Positions 8,923 to 17,519 of a stretch of 64,000 nt of DNA are shown here, piece by piece. The notes below the pieces were generated by a model. That model saw nothing but the letters and a program-made list of their open reading frames with translations, did not search any database and was not told the DNA's origin. Each line of letters begins with the position of its first letter. Position 1 is the first letter of the stretch. Origin of the DNA: Dorea formicigenerans (GTDB lineage Bacteria > Bacillota > Clostridia > Lachnospirales > Lachnospiraceae). A program made the translations under genes and the position numbers. The stretch covers positions 416,001-480,000 of the forward strand of contig NZ_CP102279.1 in assembly GCF_025150245.1 (NCBI RefSeq), given 5' to 3'.

Positions 8923-9573
8923 ATGGCAAGATATGTGAAAGACCTGGTGCTGAACAAACCAGAAGATTTTGTAACATTTATTATGAACGACTATTTACAG
9001 AAAAATCAGTTCGTTGTATCAGAGTGGAAAGGCGAGCCAGCTTACCGGACAGGAGATGCGCTGATTGAAGGATATAAGTATCTGAAATGGTCCTATGAAA
9101 ATGGAACACTTCATCTGGAAGCATGGATGAAAAGCACATTTGGAAAAGAAATGGGCCTGGATGGATTCGTAGGAGCTTTGCAGAAAAAGCCGTACAGAGA
9201 AGGACTGGAACAGCTCTTTCATGTATTGGAACAGGCAATTCCTGAGGCCGGTATGAATGAGATGACAGGACAGCAGGGCATGAATGGTGCAAATGGACAG
9301 TCAAAACCACAGCCGGTTCAGGTGAAGACCGTGGATAATTCCAGTGCAGCAACGATGGCACTTGTGTTCGGAATTCTGGCATTTGGTATCAGCTTTTTAT
9401 CACCATTGATTTCTATTATCCTTGCAATACTTGGCTACAGCAGAGCACGCATAGGCATGCAGTCCGCATTAAAAGGACGGGCAAAAGCCGGGCGCAACTT
9501 CTGTATAGTTGCAATTGTACTTTCTATAATTCTATGGGTAACGAACCTTGTGTTGACAATTATGGTCCGGTAA
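8923..9573 (+). CDS. Two-helix membrane protein with DUF4190-like C-terminus
   Basis: 216 residues. The N-terminal ~110 residues look soluble (MARYVKDLVLNKPEDFVTFI). A Gly/Gln/Asn-rich linker follows (GQQGMNGANGQSKPQPVQ), then two strongly hydrophobic segments, at about 145-170 and 190-214. These are separated by the basic loop GRAKAGRNF, an arrangement like DUF4190 proteins. No catalytic motif is visible. It follows the trpA remnant by 18 bases and is intact, so it probably outlived the operon. Function unknown; membrane location is inferred from hydrophobicity. Confidence 0.65.
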   Translation: MARYVKDLVLNKPEDFVTFIMNDYLQKNQFVVSEWKGEPAYRTGDALIEGYKYLKWSYENGTLHLEAWMKSTFGKEMGLDGFVGALQKKPYREGLEQLFHVLEQAIPEAGMNEMTGQQGMNGANGQSKPQPVQVKTVDNSSAATMALVFGILAFGISFLSPLISIILAILGYSRARIGMQSALKGRAKAGRNFCIVAIVLSIILWVTNLVLTIMVR

Positions 9574-9578
9574 ATGTT

Positions 9579-9893
9579 ATGGAGCTTAGAGAGCGGATCT
9601 TTCAGGAGACAGAACGAGAAAAAGCGCAGGATTATCTATGGAACGAATTAGTCCTGCTACAGAGTCAGACCTTTCGTACCGTGAAGGGACTGGAGTATAC
9701 ATATCAAATCCGTGGAAATGAAATGTTTGTGTCAAGAAAGACGAAATCCATAACGAAAGCTTCCGTGGATCTGGCACTTGAAAAAATCATAGAATTAAGT
9801 GGAGAGGTGGCAGGACCTAAAAAACTGAAATGCTTCGGCGCAAGCTACCTGTATCCGATATTTATAGAAATGGGACTTATTAAGAGCAGCTAG
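9579..9893 (+). CDS. Hypothetical small conserved protein
   Basis: 104 residues (MELRERIFQETEREKAQDYL and on), starting 5 bases after the preceding gene; the upstream ATG at 9534 lies inside that gene and has no ribosome site. Charged and helical at the N-terminus, then a stretch (VSRKTKSITKASVDLALEKI) that resembles a small DNA-binding or helical bundle fold, ending in CFGASYLYPIFIEMGLI. I do not recognise the family. Translational coupling with the membrane protein upstream is likely. A hairpin terminator follows at 9939. Confidence 0.6.
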   Translation: MELRERIFQETEREKAQDYLWNELVLLQSQTFRTVKGLEYTYQIRGNEMFVSRKTKSITKASVDLALEKIIELSGEVAGPKKLKCFGASYLYPIFIEMGLIKSS

Positions 9894-9938
9894 TTTATGA
9901 GAAAACAGCTGGCTGTTTATATTAAAATATGAAACAAA

Positions 9939-9995
9939 ATTATCAGAGGCAGACTTAAGGAAAACATAAGAAATCCTTCCTTGAGACTGCCCTTT
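9939..9995 (+). repeat. 57-bp repeat copy 1, forming a terminator hairpin
   Basis: Begins ATTATCAGAGGCAGACTTAA; GGCAGACTTAAGGAA pairs with TTCCTTGAGACTGCC and is followed here by seven T, so it works as a terminator for the two genes upstream. A second copy (11131-11187) differs at one base (T/C) and lies on the far side of the Rpn-type nuclease gene. Confidence 0.85.
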
Positions 9996-9999
9996 TTTT

Positions 10000-10255
10000 G
10001 TGATATGATATCTACACGCAGACGATGGTTCTAATCATCTGCAAAGTATCTATATTAATTTCATTCATTTTCGGAGCCAGAAGAATCGGCAGTAATTCCA
10101 AAAGTGATGATAAGCGGACAGATAAATGAAGTTAAAAATGATGTGAAATTATCTTCATATACTGGAATATACTGAAAGTATATGTTAATCTATAGGTAGA
10201 AATCATAGCATTTTCTTTTGAACAGACATTTATCTGCAAAAAGAAAGGAGAAGCT
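10000..10255. other. Gene-free leader before the Rpn-type nuclease gene
   Basis: A hairpin (GCAGACGAT with ATCATCTGC, about 10019-10043) is visible, followed by an AT-rich stretch. A good ribosome site (AAAGGAG) lies just before the ATG at 10256. No gene or clear promoter is recognised. Confidence 0.3.
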
Positions 10256-11107
10256 ATGGCAACAAAAGAGAAGAGAAAATTGAAAGACCTGAACCTGTTG
10301 GATAAGTTCCTGTTTGATGAAGCGATGGAAGACGAGGAGAATAAGAATATGAAGACACTCCTGGATATTATTCTGGGACAGGATACGCATCTGAAGCAGC
10401 CACCCCAGACGGAGAAGGAGTGCAGAAGTTCCTTTGAAAAACGTCAGATAAGACTAGATGTCTACACTGTCGATGAAGATGATGTGGTGTATGATACAGA
10501 ACCACAAAAGACAAACACAAAAAATCTTCCAAAACGAAGCCGGTTATATCAGGGAATGATAGACAGCCGTTTGTTACCGCCGGGGTGCATTGATTTTAAT
10601 TTACTAAATCCTGTGGTAATTATAATGATTATGCCATTTGACTTATTTGGATATGAGTTATATCGCTATACATTCAAAATGCAATGTGAGGAAGTTCCGG
10701 AAATGGAACTGGGGGACGATGCAACGAGAATCTTTCTGAATAGCCATGGAAAACATCCGGAGTTAGTCAGCCGGGAGTTGATTGAACTTCTGGAATATAT
10801 GGAGAAATCTACAGATGCGGTAGTAGAAGAATGTGAAAGTGAACGGATCCATCAGATGCATGAACGGGTCAACAGGCTAAAGTCGAGCAAAGAAATGGAG
10901 ATAAAGTTTATGCAGAAGTGGGAAGAAAAAGAAATGGAAAGGCAGGAAGCATACGCAGAAGGACGAGAAGAAGGCGAACGTGTTGGAGAGGCGCGAATTA
11001 ATAAGCTGATTGTATACTTATTGGAACAGGGGAGAAATAAGGATCTGGCAAAGGCAGTTTCAGATTCTGAGTATCAGGCAAAGCTGTTAAAAGAGCTGGG
11101 ATTGTAA
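10256..11107 (+). CDS. Rpn-family recombination-promoting nuclease / PD-(D/E)XK putative transposase
   Basis: 283 residues. The N-terminal half carries the PD-(D/E)XK signature of this family: RLDVYTVDEDDVVYDTEPQ supplies the Asp and the ExQ-type motif (usually DIEMQ), followed by RSRLYQGMIDSRLLPPG. The C-terminal ~100 residues are a charged coiled coil (MQKWEEKEMERQEAYAEGRE) with the YAEGREEG motif typical of these proteins. Family members are DNA nucleases linked to RecA-independent recombination, and many are present as multiple copies in gut Firmicutes. The gene is flanked by near-identical 57-bp repeats, which hints that the unit was inserted or duplicated as a block. No terminal inverted repeats were found. 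Confidence 0.8.
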   Translation: MATKEKRKLKDLNLLDKFLFDEAMEDEENKNMKTLLDIILGQDTHLKQPPQTEKECRSSFEKRQIRLDVYTVDEDDVVYDTEPQKTNTKNLPKRSRLYQGMIDSRLLPPGCIDFNLLNPVVIIMIMPFDLFGYELYRYTFKMQCEEVPEMELGDDATRIFLNSHGKHPELVSRELIELLEYMEKSTDAVVEECESERIHQMHERVNRLKSSKEMEIKFMQKWEEKEMERQEAYAEGREEGERVGEARINKLIVYLLEQGRNKDLAKAVSDSEYQAKLLKELGL

Positions 11108-11130
11108 TGATAATATAATTTAAAAGTAAT

Positions 11131-11187
11131 ATTATCAGAGGCAGACTTAAGGAAAACATAAGAAATCCTTCCTTGAGACCGCCCTTT
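11131..11187 (+). repeat. 57-bp repeat copy 2
   Basis: Same sequence as 9939-9995 with one substitution (GAGACCGCC instead of GAGACTGCC). Here the stem is followed by CCCTTTGCTGTC rather than a T-run, so termination should be weaker. It lies directly in front of the PAP2 gene's ribosome site. Confidence 0.85.
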
Positions 11188-11212
11188 GCTGTCTCAGGAA
11201 GGAGAAGATATT

Positions 11213-11743
11213 ATGGAGATACAAATATTGAATTGGCTGCAGAGCTTACATACGCCAATTTTGGACAAGATCATGCAGCTGATCACACATCTGGGAGATA
11301 TGGGAATTATATGGATAATTCTTACGATAGTTATGCTCCTGATTCCAAAGACAAGAAAAAGCGGTGTGATCATGGCAGCAGCACTGATTGTAGATGTGAT
11401 TTTATGCAATGTAATTTTAAAAAATCTGATTGCGAGAGTGCGGCCATACGATGTTAACACAGCAGTACAGGTATTAGTTGCAAAACCGAAAGATTTTTCT
11501 TTCCCGTCCGGACACACAGCAGCGTCGTTTGCCAGTGTGACAGCCCTTTATCTGGCAGGAGAGAAAAAACTGTGGAAACCAGCCCTTGCGCTGGCAATTC
11601 TAATCGCATTTTCCAGAATGTACCTGTATGTACATTATCCGACAGACATTCTCGGTGGAGTTATCTTTGGAAGTTTAAGTGCATGGATTGGATACCGAAT
11701 ATCGACGAAAGTCTTATTGTATGCTATGATGAAAAAAGAATGA
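11213..11743 (+). CDS. PAP2-family phosphatase (membrane lipid phosphatase)
   Basis: 176 residues from the ATG at 11213, chosen because AAGGAGAAG lies just upstream. It has the three PAP2 phosphatase motifs: KNLIARVRP (K-x6-RP type), PSGHTAAS, and SRMYLYVHYPTDILGG with the catalytic His and Asp. Five or so hydrophobic helices make it an integral membrane enzyme that removes phosphate from lipid phosphates (undecaprenyl pyrophosphate, phosphatidate or similar). It is followed 25 bases later by the TetM-like GTPase gene and may share its transcript. The lipid substrate cannot be inferred. Confidence 0.85.
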   Translation: MEIQILNWLQSLHTPILDKIMQLITHLGDMGIIWIILTIVMLLIPKTRKSGVIMAAALIVDVILCNVILKNLIARVRPYDVNTAVQVLVAKPKDFSFPSGHTAASFASVTALYLAGEKKLWKPALALAILIAFSRMYLYVHYPTDILGGVIFGSLSAWIGYRISTKVLLYAMMKKE

Positions 11744-11768
11744 TTTTAGTAGAAATGAGGGATTTTAG

Positions 11769-14546
11769 GTGGGAACGACATCTGAAACTAAACCAAAACG
11801 ATATATCAGCGTGGGGCTTCTGGCACATGTGGATTCTGGAAAGACAACGCTTTCAGAAGGAATCCTTTATCTGACAGGACAGATCCGTAAGCCGGGGCGT
11901 GTAGATCATGGGGATGCGTTCCTTGACAACTACGCACTGGAACGACAGAGGGGGATTACGATTTTTTCCAAGCAGGCAGTGTTTCAGCTTGGTGACAGCC
12001 AGGTGACACTTCTGGATACACCAGGGCATGTGGATTTTTCTGCGGAAATGGAGCGGACGCTCCAGGTGCTGGATTATGCGGTTTTGGTAGTCAGCGGAGC
12101 TGATGGCGTGCAGGGACACACCCGCACGCTCTGGAATCTGCTTGCGCGCTACCGGATTCCGACATTCATATTTGTCAATAAAATGGATCAGCCGGGGACG
12201 GACAAGACGCTGATTCTAAAAGAGCTGAAGAAAAAACTGGATGCTTCCTGTGTGGACATGGAAGATCCGGAAGATATTGCCATGGGGGACGAACGTGCAC
12301 TGGAAGAGTATCTGGAAGCGGGAGAAGTTTCTATAGATACCATAAGCCAGATGATTGCAGATCGTCAGATTTTCCCTTGTTATTTTGGTGCTGCACTGAA
12401 ATTACAAGGTGTACAGGAATTACTGGACGGGGTTGGAAAATATGTGGGAGATAATGTTTCGGCCAATTATGATCAGGCAGATAATAGATTACAGAACAGC
12501 GGAGATGCTCAGCAGTTTGGTGCGCGTGTCTATAAGATTTCCCGTGACCCTCAGGGAAACCGGCTGACTCACATGAAGATTACTTCCGGTGAATTAAAAG
12601 TTAAATCTTTGCTGAAAGGTGGACAAGTCTCTGAGCCGTGGGAAGAGAAGGCAGACCAGATCCGAATTTATTCCGGAGAAAAATTCGAGACAGTACAACA
12701 GGCGAAAGCAGGCATGATCTGTGCTGTGACAGGATTAAAGCATACATTTCCAGGGGAGGGACTTGGAATTGAAGCCGGTAAACAGGCAGTAACACCGATG
12801 TTAGAACCAGTTCTGAATTATCAGGTTTATTTCCCTGATCAGGTGGATGCACATACCATGCTCGGCTATATGCGCCAGATTGAGGAAGAAGATCCCATGC
12901 TTCGGGTTATTTGGAATGAAGAACTGGGCGAAATCCATGTTCAGCTCATGGGCGAGGTGCAGACAGAGATTCTGAAAAGTCTGGTAAGCGAACGATTCGG
13001 AGTAGATGTGACATTTGGCACTGGAAATATTGTATATAAGGAAACAATAAAAAATGTCGTAGAAGGTGTAGGGCATTATGAGCCGCTCCGCCATTATGCG
13101 GAGGTGCATCTGATTCTGGAGCCGGGACTTCCGGGCAGCGGACTTGAGTTCGCAACCGACTGCAGTACAGATGATCTGGATCTGAACTGGCAGCGGCTGA
13201 TTCTCACACATCTTTTGGAGCGGGAGCATAGAGGTGTGCTTCTTGGAGCGGCAATTACTGATATGAAGATCACACTGGTAGCAGGAAGAGCACATTTGAA
13301 ACACACGGAGGGCGGTGACTTTCGACAGTCTACTTACCGGGCGGTGCGCCAGGGACTGATGCAGGCGGAAAGTGTACTGTTAGAGCCATATTATGAATTC
13401 CGTCTGGAAGTGCCGTCAGAAATGATCGGGCGTGCACTGACGGATGTTCAGCGTATGTACGGTGAGTTTGCGCCACCGAAGACAGACGGGGATCAGAGTG
13501 TGCTTACAGGAAGCGCGCCGGTTGCCTGTATGCGTGATTACCAGAAAGAAGTGGTGAGCTACACAAGAGGACGGGGACGGCTGACACTTGTATTTCAGGG
13601 CTATGCACCATGCCATAATACAGAAGAGATTCTGGAAAATGCAGGCTATGACCCGGAAGCGGACAACGAGAATCCGACCGGTTCTATATTTTGCAGTCAC
13701 GGAGCCGGATATTATGTACCATGGCAGGAAGTGCCGGAGCATATGCACATTTCCTCTAAGTTGGAGGAGTATCTCAGAAAAGACAAAGATGCGGAGGAAA
13801 TGCACGAAGAAGCTGATGGCAATGGCAGAGGTGTATTAAGAAATGGTGCTGCCGGTGGAAGTCCTTCAAAATCAGGCAGAAGTCGTGATTTTGGCGCGGA
13901 AGACCGGGAATTGGAAGAGATTTTCATGCGGACTTACGGAAAGATTGAACGTAAGAAACCAGGCAACGGACCGCGTACGATCATTGCCCAGTCCCAATAT
14001 AAAGAAGAAAAACCACAGGAGAAGGTTGCAGAATATCTTTTAGTAGATGGGTACAACGTCATTTTTGCGTGGGACGAACTGAAAGAACTGGCAAAGGTGA
14101 ACATTGAGAGTGCCAGAAATAAATTAATGGATATCTTAAGCAACTATCAGGGATTTAAGAAATGTACCGTGATCCTTGTGTTTGATGCATATAAGGTGGA
14201 TGGCGATACGCTGGAGATTCAGAAATACCACAACATTCACGTTGTTTATACGAAGCAGGCTGAGACAGCAGATCAGTACATAGAAAAGGTCGTGCACCAT
14301 ATCGGACGAAAACGCCATGTGACAGTCGTAACTTCCGATGGCGTGGAGCAGGTCGTGACCCAGGGACAGGGAAGCGCACTTATTTCTTCCAGAGAATTTT
14401 ATGAAGAGGTAGAAATCACCCGCAGACAAATTCAGGAAGAAATTAAGGAGCGCACAGGCGGCACAAAAAATTACCTTTTCGACCATATGGATGAAGCATT
14501 TGTAAAAGAGATGGAAGATGTCCGTCTTGGAAAGAAGGATATTTGA
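11769..14546 (+). CDS. TetM/EF-G-like translational GTPase fused to a C-terminal NYN (YacP-like) nuclease domain
   Basis: 925 residues from a GTG start. Residues 1-~665 are a ribosomal-protection-type translational GTPase: G1 AHVDSGKTT (19-27), switch RQRGITIFS, G3 DTPGHVDF, G4 NKMD, then EF-G-like domains II-V. Unlike true tetracycline-resistance proteins of ~640 residues, it continues through a charged linker into a domain from ~755 to 925. That domain starts EYLLVDGYNVIFAW and includes VILVFDAYKV and VVTSDGVEQ, the acidic signature of NYN/YacP RNases. One protein thus joins ribosome binding to a likely RNA endonuclease. Architecture like this recurs in Lachnospiraceae; the biological role is unknown. 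I would not call it a resistance gene. Its stop overlaps the start of the next gene. Confidence 0.85.
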   Translation: MGTTSETKPKRYISVGLLAHVDSGKTTLSEGILYLTGQIRKPGRVDHGDAFLDNYALERQRGITIFSKQAVFQLGDSQVTLLDTPGHVDFSAEMERTLQVLDYAVLVVSGADGVQGHTRTLWNLLARYRIPTFIFVNKMDQPGTDKTLILKELKKKLDASCVDMEDPEDIAMGDERALEEYLEAGEVSIDTISQMIADRQIFPCYFGAALKLQGVQELLDGVGKYVGDNVSANYDQADNRLQNSGDAQQFGARVYKISRDPQGNRLTHMKITSGELKVKSLLKGGQVSEPWEEKADQIRIYSGEKFETVQQAKAGMICAVTGLKHTFPGEGLGIEAGKQAVTPMLEPVLNYQVYFPDQVDAHTMLGYMRQIEEEDPMLRVIWNEELGEIHVQLMGEVQTEILKSLVSERFGVDVTFGTGNIVYKETIKNVVEGVGHYEPLRHYAEVHLILEPGLPGSGLEFATDCSTDDLDLNWQRLILTHLLEREHRGVLLGAAITDMKITLVAGRAHLKHTEGGDFRQSTYRAVRQGLMQAESVLLEPYYEFRLEVPSEMIGRALTDVQRMYGEFAPPKTDGDQSVLTGSAPVACMRDYQKEVVSYTRGRGRLTLVFQGYAPCHNTEEILENAGYDPEADNENPTGSIFCSHGAGYYVPWQEVPEHMHISSKLEEYLRKDKDAEEMHEEADGNGRGVLRNGAAGGSPSKSGRSRDFGAEDRELEEIFMRTYGKIERKKPGNGPRTIIAQSQYKEEKPQEKVAEYLLVDGYNVIFAWDELKELAKVNIESARNKLMDILSNYQGFKKCTVILVFDAYKVDGDTLEIQKYHNIHVVYTKQAETADQYIEKVVHHIGRKRHVTVVTSDGVEQVVTQGQGSALISSREFYEEVEITRRQIQEEIKERTGGTKNYLFDHMDEAFVKEMEDVRLGKKDI

Positions 14547-15838
14547 TGTTATGTACCATACCAGATTATTATAAAGAATTTTCCTGCATTGCCGGGGACT
14601 GCGAGGACACTTGCTGCGCGGGGTGGCAGATTGTAATTGATGAGAAGTCGAAGCGGCGGTACGCAAAGGCAGCAACAGGGCTTAATAATATTGAAAAGAA
14701 TCTTGCCCGCGAGCTGCGCCGCTGTGTCAACTGGCGCGAGGGCGTATTCCGTCAGGATACGGAAAAGCGCTGTGCATTTTTAAACCAGAATAATCTCTGT
14801 CGGCTTTATCAGATGGCGGGACCGGACAGCCTGTGCCGGACTTGTAAAATGTATCCGCGCCACATAGAAGAGTTCGAGGGAGTCAGGGAAATCACGCTCT
14901 CCCTTTCCTGCCCGGAGGCAGCAAGAATCATATTAGGCAAGAAAAATCCGGTGCATTTCTTAAGTTATGAGAAGCCGGGAGAAGAAGATTATGGCGACTT
15001 CGACCTGTTCTTTTATTCACAGTTGGTGGACGCAAGAGAAAGCATTTTAAAAATGCTTCAGGATAGAAGTCTCTCCATTCATCACCGCATGGCGCTGGCA
15101 CTGGCGATCAGCCATGATATGCAGGCACATGTAGACCGCAGGGAAATGTTTTCCTGTGAGGATATTCCGAAGAAATACGAGTCCGAGACAGCCAGAAAGT
15201 ATACAAAAGAACGTCTGGAAGCATTTGAAAAAGACGAGACCGGACGATTCGAATTCGCACAGAAAACATTTCAGTATCTGTATCGGCTGGAGCTTCTGAA
15301 AGAAAACTGGCTGTATGTGCTGATGGACGCAGACAAATTACTTTACGGCGGTCTGGCAAGTGTGTATGAGGATTCGGTGAAGAGCGATGCAGAACAAAAA
15401 GGCAATGCAATACAAAAAGGCAATGCAATACAAAAAGGCAATACAGCACAAAAGGATGGAGAGGAACAGTCAGAGGAAGACATTGACCAGCTCAGATACT
15501 TTGTAAATCTCCAGGAATTTGAATTGTGGAAGCAGGAGCATATGCCGGATTGGGACATTATGCTGGAACAAATGCTGGTGTATTTTGTGTTTACCTATTT
15601 CTGTGGGGCAGTTTATGATGGACGTATTCAAGCGAAAATGCAGGTGTGCGTGTACAGTGTCTATATAATAGAAGAAATCTTGCGCGCCAGATGGCTGGAA
15701 AATGAAAAGACACTTTCCATGGAAGAAGTTGTGGAGCTGACCTACCGCTACTCCAGAGAGGTCGAACATTCCGACCAGAACCCAGAGCGTCTGGAACATT
15801 TCATGGAGAAAAATCCGTGGATCCGTGTAAAAAAGTAA
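14546..15838 (+). CDS. FliB-like protein (flagellin lysine N-methylase family)
   Basis: 430 residues from ATG 14546, whose first base is the last base of the upstream TGA (coupled translation; AAGGA upstream). The N-terminus has the family's cysteine signature: CIAGDCEDTCCAGW, then CAFLNQNNLC, CRTCKMYPR and LSLSCPEAA. These probably bind a metal or Fe-S cluster. FliB methylates lysines of flagellin in Salmonella, but homologues are abundant in Clostridia without nearby flagellar genes, as here, so the substrate is open. Three 18-bp repeats near residue 285 add a QKGNAI-type insert. Confidence 0.75.
   Translation: MLCTIPDYYKEFSCIAGDCEDTCCAGWQIVIDEKSKRRYAKAATGLNNIEKNLARELRRCVNWREGVFRQDTEKRCAFLNQNNLCRLYQMAGPDSLCRTCKMYPRHIEEFEGVREITLSLSCPEAARIILGKKNPVHFLSYEKPGEEDYGDFDLFFYSQLVDARESILKMLQDRSLSIHHRMALALAISHDMQAHVDRREMFSCEDIPKKYESETARKYTKERLEAFEKDETGRFEFAQKTFQYLYRLELLKENWLYVLMDADKLLYGGLASVYEDSVKSDAEQKGNAIQKGNAIQKGNTAQKDGEEQSEEDIDQLRYFVNLQEFELWKQEHMPDWDIMLEQMLVYFVFTYFCGAVYDGRIQAKMQVCVYSVYIIEEILRARWLENEKTLSMEEVVELTYRYSREVEHSDQNPERLEHFMEKNPWIRVKK
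15395..15448 (+). repeat. 18-bp tandem repeat in the FliB-like gene
   Basis: Units CAAAAAGGCAATGCAATA at 15395-15412 and 15413-15430, with a diverged third at 15431-15448. They encode QKGNAI repeats in a hydrophilic, probably surface loop. Confidence 0.85.
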
Positions 15839-15893
15839 AATGAAAATAGAATAGAAAGAACCGGAAGAAACAGGAAAAGAGGGATTTAATATC

Positions 15894-17315
15894 GTGGAAG
15901 AAGACAGAGAATATAAAGACACAGTGCAAAAGCTGTTTACATTTATTGAAGAGAGCCCGAGTCAGTATCATGCCGTTGATACAATGAGAAAGCATTTGGA
16001 AGCGGCTGGCTATGAGCAGCTTTTAGAGAGCGGAGCGTGGAAGCTGAAATCAGGTGGGAAATATTATGTGATCCGCAGTGGTTCATCACTCATTGCATTT
16101 CGAATTCCGGCGCAGGATTCTCAGAATTACTGTGGGTTCCAGATTGTGGCGTCCCATAGTGATTCTCCGAGCTTTAAGATTAAAACAAATCCGGAAATGA
16201 ACGTGGAAGAACATTATGTAAAATTGAATGTTGAAAAATATGGCGGTATGCTCTGTGCACCGTGGTTTGACAGACCACTGTCTGTGGCAGGGCGTCTGAT
16301 CGTAAAAGAAAATAACAGACTTGTCACGAAGCTGGTCAACGTAGACCGGGATTTGGTCATGATTCCGAATCTGGCTATTCATATGAACCGGGAGGCAAAT
16401 AAAGGTTACGATTATAACATACAGAAAGATATGCTGCCACTTTACGGTTGCGGCGAAGCAAAAGGAAAATTTATGAAGCAGATTGCAGAGGCGGCAAATG
16501 TAAAAGAGGACGCGATTCTTGCAAGTGACCTGTTCCTTTACAATCGCATGAAAGGAAGCATCTGGGGAGCTTGCGAAGAATTCATTTCCAGTCCGAAGCT
16601 GGATGATCTTCAGTGCGCATTTTCTTCATTAGAAGCTTTCTTGCAGTCTGAAGAATCTTTGCCATCGGAAAATGTACAGGCAAATGAACAAAGCGAAGTC
16701 GATGGAAAAAATGTAATCAATGAAAAAAATGTAATCAATGGAAAAAGTATCCCAGTTCACTGCGTATTCGATAACGAAGAAGTTGGAAGTGGGACAAAAC
16801 AAGGAGCTGCATCTACATTTCTTGCAGATACACTGATTCGGATTAATCATGCCATGGGACGGGACGAGGCCGGATACAGGCAGAGTATCGCCAACAGCTT
16901 TATGCTTTCAGCAGATAATGCTCATGGCGTACACCCGAACCATACCGACAAGGCATGCCCGACGAATCGGCCATATCCGGGAAATGGAGTGGTCATCAAG
17001 TACAGCGCCAATCAGAAATATACTACCGATGCAATATCAGCAGCGGTGTTTGAGGAAATTTGCAACCGGGCAAATGTACCGTATCAGATTTACGTGAACC
17101 GTTCCGATATACTGGGAGGTTCCACACTCGGGAACATTTCCACGACACAGGTACCAGTCAACACAGTAGACATCGGACTGGCTCAGCTCGCCATGCATTC
17201 CCCATATGAGACAGGAAGCGTGAAAGACACAGATTACATGATCCAGGCTATGAAGACATTTTTTGAAGCTTCCGTGCGGCAGACCGAAGATGGATATGAA
17301 CTCAATTTTCTTTAA
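15894..17315 (+). CDS. M18 family aminopeptidase
   Basis: 473 residues from GTG 15894, preceded by AAGAGGGA. M18 metallopeptidases are cytosolic, di-zinc aminopeptidases that trim N-terminal residues, often acidic ones. Zinc-ligand motifs are visible: VASHSDSPSFKIK (His/Asp), VFDNEEVGSGTKQGA (catalytic Glu pair), SADNAHGVHPN and, near the C-terminus, LAMHSPYETGSVKD with the last His. Length fits the family (430-480) apart from an Asn/Lys-rich insert near residue 265-285 made from 18-bp DNA repeats. It stands alone, with a terminator at 17402. Confidence 0.9.
   Translation: MEEDREYKDTVQKLFTFIEESPSQYHAVDTMRKHLEAAGYEQLLESGAWKLKSGGKYYVIRSGSSLIAFRIPAQDSQNYCGFQIVASHSDSPSFKIKTNPEMNVEEHYVKLNVEKYGGMLCAPWFDRPLSVAGRLIVKENNRLVTKLVNVDRDLVMIPNLAIHMNREANKGYDYNIQKDMLPLYGCGEAKGKFMKQIAEAANVKEDAILASDLFLYNRMKGSIWGACEEFISSPKLDDLQCAFSSLEAFLQSEESLPSENVQANEQSEVDGKNVINEKNVINGKSIPVHCVFDNEEVGSGTKQGAASTFLADTLIRINHAMGRDEAGYRQSIANSFMLSADNAHGVHPNHTDKACPTNRPYPGNGVVIKYSANQKYTTDAISAAVFEEICNRANVPYQIYVNRSDILGGSTLGNISTTQVPVNTVDIGLAQLAMHSPYETGSVKDTDYMIQAMKTFFEASVRQTEDGYELNFL
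16704..16757 (+). repeat. 18-bp tandem repeat in the M18 aminopeptidase gene
   Basis: GGAAAAAATGTAATCAAT (16704-16721) and GAAAAAAATGTAATCAAT (16722-16739), with the start of a third unit. They encode repeated (G/E)KNVIN in a non-conserved loop just before the catalytic Glu motif. Confidence 0.85.
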
Positions 17316-17401
17316 CAAAGTTAGCAAGAAAAATGTGATTTCGTGTTGAAAGAAGTAAAATTTTATAATAGTTATTATGTAAACTAATAAATGGACAAAG
17401 G

Positions 17402-17441
17402 AGCGGTTTTTTATCTGATTGAGATGGAAGAACCGCTTTTA
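17402..17441 (+). terminator. Terminator after the M18 peptidase gene
   Basis: AGCGGTT (17402-17408) and AACCGCT (17431-17437) close a longer imperfect stem (TTTTATCT with AGATGGAAG), followed by TTTT. Confidence 0.6.
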
Positions 17442-17519
17442 GAATATAGCTTTTTAAAATGTGGTATGCTATCATGAAAATGTTGTTTTTATACACTACA
17501 GGAACGAAAGGGGAACATC

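Noticed and set aside
11769..14546. A tetracycline resistance gene
   Set aside because: The GTPase part is of the ribosomal-protection type, but the protein is nearly 300 residues longer with an NYN domain and has no sign of recent transfer; family resemblance does not establish resistance.
14136..14675. A minus-strand cysteine-rich reading frame
   Set aside because: Entirely antisense to the strongly supported TetM-NYN gene and the next gene, without a ribosome site; a coding shadow.
17316..17519. A purine riboswitch before the purine permease
   Set aside because: Looked for the conserved loop and junction sequences of the purine aptamer and did not find them; only a terminator hairpin is present.
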